From Alphaproteobacteria bacterium (GTDB lineage: Bacteria > Pseudomonadota > Alphaproteobacteria > Micavibrionales > Micavibrionaceae): a stretch of DNA of 64,000 bases. Each line of letters opens with the position of its first letter. Position 1 is the first letter of the stretch. Below are positions 59,192-64,000 of the stretch, in pieces. The notes under the pieces are model-generated. The model made no database searches. It was not told where the DNA came from and saw nothing but the letters and a program-made list of their open reading frames with translations. The stretch covers positions 1-64,000 of the forward strand of contig JADLAT010000017.1 in NCBI GenBank assembly GCA_020848095.1, given 5' to 3'. The translations under genes and the position numbers were made by a program.

Positions 59192-62100
59192 ATGACAACA
59201 GATGCAGCAGTAATGAACGCACTAGAAGAAAACCAAAGCCGCTCCGGCTATGGTGCGTCCGTTCCTGCGCCTGAAGGTCAGGGCGGCAGTCTCAAAATCG
59301 ACCCCAATGCCCTCGACAAAAAAGAAGGCAACGCGGAGTATTTCAACTTCTGGAAAAACGCCAAGGACTATGATCACAAGATTTTCGCAGGCCACCTGAG
59401 CGAGGACAAACTTCGCGCGGATGAAAGCTGGCTGAAGGCTTCCAAAATTATCTACAACATGGTCCACGGCGAGGAAAAAAACTGGGACCGCGAAGTTATC
59501 CTTAACGGCTGGAATGAAAAAACCGCCGCTAAAAAACTCGCCGATTTCGGTATCGACTACATGGTTAATTTCAACTATCAAGCCTGGGAAACCGCCAAGG
59601 TTGGCTTTACGCTTGATGATAAAACTCCAGACCAGCAAAACGCTCTTTATTTTATGATGAGCGCCTACGACCATAAGGACTGGACAGCCGGAACCTTTGG
59701 CCGCGCCTTTATAGCCTCGGTTATGGATCCCCTTTCATTGGGCACAATGGCCGTGGGCTTTGCGCTTGCACCCGCCACCGGCGGCGCCAGTGTTCCCGGA
59801 GCGGCTGCGCTTACAAAAGCCGGCCAGCTTTCTTTCGTGGTGGCCCTTAGAGCCGCTGTTGCGAATAACCTTGCCAAGGTTGGCGCTAAACTCCCGACAG
59901 CCGCGGCCATTACCACAACAATAGCAAAAAACACCGCTGCCAGAATGACCAGCAATACCGCCATGGGCTCTGCTCTGAACATGGCCGTCATTGGCGGCGT
60001 CTATAGCGGTGTCGACACTCACATCCGCCAGAACGTAGAGATCGCAGGCTCCAAGGCGAATAATGTCGACAGAGAGTACAGCCTATCACAAACCGCAGGC
60101 GGTGTCCTCGTAGGCGGCGCCGTCGGTGCAGGCGGCGGTTATGCGGCCGGCTTTATCTTTAAACCTGTCATTGACGGGATGCATAATCTTTCTACAAAAT
60201 TAGGCCACTCCATAAAAGGTCGATTTAATAAAAAAGCAGCTGTGGATCAGGCCACGCCCGACAACGCCCAAACTTCTCAGGCTGCGGCACTGGCAACCAA
60301 GGACGCGAAAGATCCACAAACTGCGACGACGGCAACCAAGGATGCTCAAGATCCTAAAACACCCGTTGTGAACGAAGAAATAAAGGTAAAGAGATACCCT
60401 TTTAAAACGACAATTCTTCCTCCGGTCAACATGATGAAGAGAACGAGGGATTTCACCGATTACATCACCGAATCCTATTACAAACATATTTCCGGCATCT
60501 TTGGTGGGGTCCTGAAAAATGCCGAAGGTAAGTATGACACCAGTCTGATTGATCCCAATGCGCTTACCTCCAAGATTCATAAAACGGCTGAAGACCTGCA
60601 AACACTTTCTGGCAATCTGGGCAAGAGTGTGTCGCGCGCTGCCGCAGAAGAAAAAATTATTACTCTGAAAACAACGCACACGAAGAATGAGCAGGAAATA
60701 TATCAAAACCTGGCTGATCTGAAAACAAAGCTCAAATCTGTCCAAGACCGCTTAACAGATAAGGACTTCAAAGACAGACAAGATATAACAGATGGTATAA
60801 GAGCAAAATGGCAGATTCCCATCCTAAATCCCATGGGGACACGGCCGGAAAGAATTCCTGGCGCCACTATGTACTGGCCGGGCGAACGCATAAACCGCGC
60901 CGATAAAAATGGTGTCTTAAAGCTTGAAAAGTTCTTACAAAAACAGATAGATGATATTGAAAACGTCGCGAAAAAAGAAAGCGCCGATGTCACAAAAGCA
61001 ATCACAAAAATTGAGGAAGCCATAAAGAACAATGCGAGCGATTCGGATCTGGCCAAAAACATCGGAGAGGCCGCCAGCGCCATCAAAAAACAGGCCGATA
61101 ACCTGACGCACAGAGTTACCGACGGTGACCCGTTGAAAGTTGAAATCTATCAACTCGGAAAGACATCCTTTGAGACTTTCAAGGACAGAATGTTTCAATC
61201 CCGATATGCAATAACTCCCAATGCCGATTATCGGGAAATCCTTATCCGGAGCCTTCGCGAAGATTACGTCAATGATGCCCCGCGCCTAACCAAGATAGAT
61301 CGTCCAGTTGATCAATACCAGAATGCTGAAAACCTGGCCATGAGCATTGAAAGCTTTTGGGATGGCAGAAAATCAATCGACCAAACTGATGCCGCCAATT
61401 TGGGAAAACTGGTTTACGACCTGTACGCAATTGGTATGGAGCATGAAGCCCTATACGCTCTTAGACACTTATTCGCCAGAAGAGGCGGCGATGTCAGCAA
61501 GCATGGCGTTGATAACCTGAAAATTGGTAATTTCGTCCCTTCAAAATTCAGAGAGGAAGTTAAAAACGCCCATCAACTCACTCTGGGCAACACCCCTCTC
61601 GGCGATGATAAGCATTTTACAAATTTTATGGCAGCGCTAAAGAAAACAGTAACAGACGGAGATCAAAGACATCACCCCGGGCCAATCTGGCGCGGTGGAG
61701 ACCGTGAAGTATACAAACTCTATTCCATGGCAACTTTCATGCCACGTTATTCATTCCGGCATCGGGGCAATGGGATTTTTGCCATTCCGTTTAAAGAGCG
61801 GTATATGAACGAACCTCTCGCCGGTTGGGCAGATCGCCTGTTTACCTTCAACTATTTTATGGGCAAGCCTATAGATGAAAAGGCTACAGAAGCAGCGTTT
61901 GCGGCCAACAAAAGAAAATACAAACGTGTTTTCCAAGAGGAATGGGGGCCCGCATGGAAAGTTCCCTTAAGAATCGTCGGGCGCCCTTTAAATGATCTCG
62001 TTGCTCAGCCTGCGTTAACATTCGGAAAATATACTTCCTTCGGAACCCTTTCCCAGACCAGTGGAAAAATTGCTCTTGGTGCAGGGCTGCTCTGGGGTAT

Positions 62101-63619
62101 CGAAGAGGGTCTTGAATGGGCATTCGATACCGAATTCAAAGTCCCCGGCACAGATTGGCAAATAGACGCCGGCGCGTCTATATGGGCCGCGCAACTGGCC
62201 GTGATCGACAACACCACTCTGGCGATAGGGAGATTCGCAGTCGATAAATTTGCGCCTGAATACACAGATTACCTTGATCTGGAGAAAAATGGCGTTCGCA
62301 GCTTTGTGCGCTCCACTCTGGGTGATCAGCCTTTAGATCCTAACGCGAAAACAGGCCCTGTTTCCAAAAAAGACGCCAGAGCGGCGATATATGATATCAG
62401 CCATAACGACCCACAAAACCCGCTTTACCTTCCGCCCACGCATCCGCATTACGGCAATGCTGTGGCCACTTTGGTTAAGCGCAATACCGTTGACCCCAAA
62501 GATGTCAGTAATGTTATTCAAGATGCATTAAAGCTGGGCGCACCTGCCGCAGCCGTTGCGGCCGCCCCTGCCCCTGCTGCTGTTGTGGCTGATCCTGCTG
62601 TTGACCCTGCGGTGGCCCCTGCTGCTTCGGCTGATCCTGCAGCTCCGCCTGTTACTCCTGCTGTTGATCCTGCGGTGGCCCCTGTTGACCCAGCCATTGC
62701 CCCGGCAATCGCACCCATTACAACCACAACGACTACGACAACAACGCCCACCTCCCCTGCGAAGAAGGAGTTCTTCAAGAGCAGCAGCGCAAGCGGCCCG
62801 GAGCGCAGCGTTAGCGAAAGCTTGAGCAATCTTGCAACCCTGCCCGGCCGCACATTGAAAGCCGCCTACACCTTTGACGGCGATGTTCCGCGCGACCTCG
62901 AAGACGGCATCAATGTGGTTGGCGGCGCGTTATCCGGTATGTTTTCCGCTATCGGCGATCTGGGAAGCAATCTTTACAATGAGAAAATTGAGGGCGGACG
63001 CTGGTGGCTTAGCGGTGGTATCGGTGCCATCGGCGCGCTCATGATCGGGAAATGGGTTCAAAATATTCCCATTATCAAATCTATTCCCTTTATTGGTATA
63101 ATCAGCTTTATTCTGGCTCTGCCTATGCTGGCCAAAGGCGCAAAGGCGATCATGGACGGAGATGTCCTCCGGCAGGGCGATAGCAACAAAACGCATGCCC
63201 CCAATATTATTACCACAGCCACCCGCGTTTCCAGCGTTCCCAGCGTTTCCCACACTGGGCAGGAAGTACGGAAAGTCCTGTGGGAAGCCCCAGATGACAC
63301 CTCGGCCATCAGCAAGGTCGAGGCGGTTGATCCCGATGGCCCCGGCCCTCAGAAGTTTGCTGTACAGGCCTCCGGCAAAGATGGCAAGACTCTGGCCGAT
63401 ATGAGAATGCTTCAGGACTGGATCGGCCCCGGAAAAGACCCGATCATCATTTCCGAAAAATCGCTTGATACAATGGGCCTTAAAAAGGAAGATTTCGGTT
63501 ATGATGCCATGACGCATGACGGTGTTACACTGACCAAGCTTCAAGTCGAAATCGACAAAGCCGCCAAAGGTTTTCAGAATATCTTCCTCGGCACACCAGA
63601 GAATTATGTCCCGCAGTAA
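59192..63619 (+). CDS. Giant orphan membrane-active protein (1475 residues)
   Basis: No family was recognised. The N-terminus is soluble and lacks a Sec signal (residues 1-165). Residues about 171-327 are Ala/Gly-rich hydrophobic segments ending in AGGVLVGGAVGAGGGYAAGF. A tandem ATKDA-DP repeat (about 364-390) and a long helical, coiled-coil-like region (about 457-640) follow. After a mixed region come another hydrophobic stretch (about 961-979), a Pro/Val/Asp-Pro and poly-Thr linker (about 1122-1190), two membrane helices (about 1270-1315; IGAIGALMIGKW, IPFIGIISFILALPML) and a soluble tail of about 150 residues. The plan recalls large secreted effectors or phage injection proteins. This is inference. 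Confidence 0.7.
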   Translation: MTTDAAVMNALEENQSRSGYGASVPAPEGQGGSLKIDPNALDKKEGNAEYFNFWKNAKDYDHKIFAGHLSEDKLRADESWLKASKIIYNMVHGEEKNWDREVILNGWNEKTAAKKLADFGIDYMVNFNYQAWETAKVGFTLDDKTPDQQNALYFMMSAYDHKDWTAGTFGRAFIASVMDPLSLGTMAVGFALAPATGGASVPGAAALTKAGQLSFVVALRAAVANNLAKVGAKLPTAAAITTTIAKNTAARMTSNTAMGSALNMAVIGGVYSGVDTHIRQNVEIAGSKANNVDREYSLSQTAGGVLVGGAVGAGGGYAAGFIFKPVIDGMHNLSTKLGHSIKGRFNKKAAVDQATPDNAQTSQAAALATKDAKDPQTATTATKDAQDPKTPVVNEEIKVKRYPFKTTILPPVNMMKRTRDFTDYITESYYKHISGIFGGVLKNAEGKYDTSLIDPNALTSKIHKTAEDLQTLSGNLGKSVSRAAAEEKIITLKTTHTKNEQEIYQNLADLKTKLKSVQDRLTDKDFKDRQDITDGIRAKWQIPILNPMGTRPERIPGATMYWPGERINRADKNGVLKLEKFLQKQIDDIENVAKKESADVTKAITKIEEAIKNNASDSDLAKNIGEAASAIKKQADNLTHRVTDGDPLKVEIYQLGKTSFETFKDRMFQSRYAITPNADYREILIRSLREDYVNDAPRLTKIDRPVDQYQNAENLAMSIESFWDGRKSIDQTDAANLGKLVYDLYAIGMEHEALYALRHLFARRGGDVSKHGVDNLKIGNFVPSKFREEVKNAHQLTLGNTPLGDDKHFTNFMAALKKTVTDGDQRHHPGPIWRGGDREVYKLYSMATFMPRYSFRHRGNGIFAIPFKERYMNEPLAGWADRLFTFNYFMGKPIDEKATEAAFAANKRKYKRVFQEEWGPAWKVPLRIVGRPLNDLVAQPALTFGKYTSFGTLSQTSGKIALGAGLLWGIEEGLEWAFDTEFKVPGTDWQIDAGASIWAAQLAVIDNTTLAIGRFAVDKFAPEYTDYLDLEKNGVRSFVRSTLGDQPLDPNAKTGPVSKKDARAAIYDISHNDPQNPLYLPPTHPHYGNAVATLVKRNTVDPKDVSNVIQDALKLGAPAAAVAAAPAPAAVVADPAVDPAVAPAASADPAAPPVTPAVDPAVAPVDPAIAPAIAPITTTTTTTTTPTSPAKKEFFKSSSASGPERSVSESLSNLATLPGRTLKAAYTFDGDVPRDLEDGINVVGGALSGMFSAIGDLGSNLYNEKIEGGRWWLSGGIGAIGALMIGKWVQNIPIIKSIPFIGIISFILALPMLAKGAKAIMDGDVLRQGDSNKTHAPNIITTATRVSSVPSVSHTGQEVRKVLWEAPDDTSAISKVEAVDPDGPGPQKFAVQASGKDGKTLADMRMLQDWIGPGKDPIIISEKSLDTMGLKKEDFGYDAMTHDGVTLTKLQVEIDKAAKGFQNIFLGTPENYVPQ
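62556..62758 (+). repeat. Coding low-complexity Pro/Ala/Val/Asp and poly-Thr tract
   Basis: Imperfect repeats of GATCCTGC and GACCCTGCGGTGGCCCCTG encode DPAV and DPAVAP units, followed by nine Thr codons in a row. It separates the main body of the 1475-residue protein from its C-terminal membrane part and is likely a flexible, length-variable linker. Confidence 0.75.
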
Positions 63620-63760
63620 AAACACCCCGCCAGGGGCCTTGAAACAAGGGCTTTGTCTTTCTTTCGAGGCAGTGCTACAATTGTTCGGTGTTTTGTTATG
63701 GGTCCTCCGTGACATTATTGATTTTATGAAAAATATATCTCGAGCTACCCGCCCATTCCC

Positions 63761-64000
63761 ATGACCGATGAAAAAATCACATCCCCCAACGGCAGTATAA
63801 AGGAGGCATTCGGCCCCGGGAAAATGCCGGGGAAGCCGGGCCTGTTTCTGCCTGATGAAATGGATATCTATTGTAACAAAGTTACCAGGGAAACCTTCAT
63901 TTTCCACTCCAAAAAGATAGATTATGAATCGCTGGCGCGGCTGGAATACGACCCGGATGATTACAGCGTCGAAGTGTTTAAAAAGGATGGCACATCCCTT
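63761..64000 (+). CDS. Start of an unknown gene (3' end outside window)
   Basis: The frame is open from the ATG at 63761 to the window edge, 80 codons. The visible N-terminus (MTDEKITSPNGSIKEAFGPG, then a hydrophilic alpha/beta-looking region with EMDIYCNKVTRETFIFHSKK) shows no signal peptide or recognised domain. It lies 141 bases after the giant orphan gene on the same strand. No clear promoter was seen in that gap. Confidence 0.5.
   Translation, partial: MTDEKITSPNGSIKEAFGPGKMPGKPGLFLPDEMDIYCNKVTRETFIFHSKKIDYESLARLEYDPDDYSVEVFKKDGTSL

Overview
The window carries most of a polar-flagellum gene complex from an alphaproteobacterium of moderate GC content, plus a few housekeeping and lineage-specific genes. 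The assignment rests on CckA, FlbD, FlbT, FlaF and FliX occurring together, a GAAC-N7-GAAC LexA box at recA, CtrA-type promoters (TTAA-N7-TTAA) and three nearly identical sigma-54 promoters. FlhF and FlhG point to a polar flagellum. The species cannot be named from this alone; a Micavibrio-like or Rhodospirillales-like lineage is only a guess. No mobile elements, CRISPR arrays, tRNA or rRNA genes were seen.

Layout. 1-10.0 kb: tail of a membrane protein, a hybrid histidine kinase, a lytic transglycosylase (slt), dapA-smpB, recA with promoter and SOS box, and cckA. 10.1-14.6 kb (minus strand): flgB-flgC-fliE-(ankyrin-like protein)-fliQ-fliR-flhB-cckA under a sigma-54 promoter. 14.6-16.4 kb (plus): FlhB-tail protein, small coiled-coil protein, fliO, fliP. 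16.4-25.4 kb (minus): a large TPR protein, motB and a degenerate MotB-like partner, cheZ-cheY, motE, a DUF6468-type protein, fliM, fliL. 25.7-30.4 kb (plus): sigma-54 promoter, a long 5' UTR hairpin, flgF-flgG-flgA-flgH, then an orphan peptidoglycan-binding protein. 30.4-31.4 kb (minus): dksA and fliX. 31.7-38.4 kb (plus): flgI-flgJ-two FlgN-like proteins-fliK-flgD-flgE, followed by a strongly structured intergenic RNA candidate. 38.8-41.5 kb: flagellin, flbT, flaF. 41.6-42.1 kb (minus): FlaG-like protein behind a near-consensus sigma-70 promoter. 42.5-49.5 kb (plus): fliF-fliG-fliH-fliN-motA-alpha/beta hydrolase-flbD. 49.5-50.9 kb (minus): an nfeD/SPFH pair. 51-58.4 kb (plus): orphan protein, flhA, flhF, flhG, a FliK-like protein. 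58.6-64 kb: a membrane protein, a 1475-residue orphan protein and the start of one more gene.

How it works together. FlhA, FlhB, FliO, FliP, FliQ and FliR form the export gate. FliF, FliG, FliM, FliN and FliL form the MS/C ring and motor. MotA and MotB are the stator. FlgB, FlgC, FlgF, FlgG, FliE, FlgH and FlgI build the rod and rings, and FlgD, FlgE and FliK the hook. CckA probably feeds CtrA. FlbD with FliX probably drives the sigma-54 promoters, and FlbT/FlaF control flagellin. Not in this window: fliI, fliJ, flgK, flgL, fliD, rpoN, ctrA.

Most notable. Three lineage-specific loci without Sec signal peptides (29.4, 51.1 and 58.6 kb) share one promoter design: TTAAC-N6-TTAA, then exactly 11 bp, then a TANNAT -10 box. 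The flagellin promoter has a weaker version. This looks like a CtrA-controlled set of unknown proteins woven into the flagellar locus. Also notable are fliG with no canonical start codon but an ATT behind a good Shine-Dalgarno sequence, and a MotB-like protein lacking the ion-binding aspartate.
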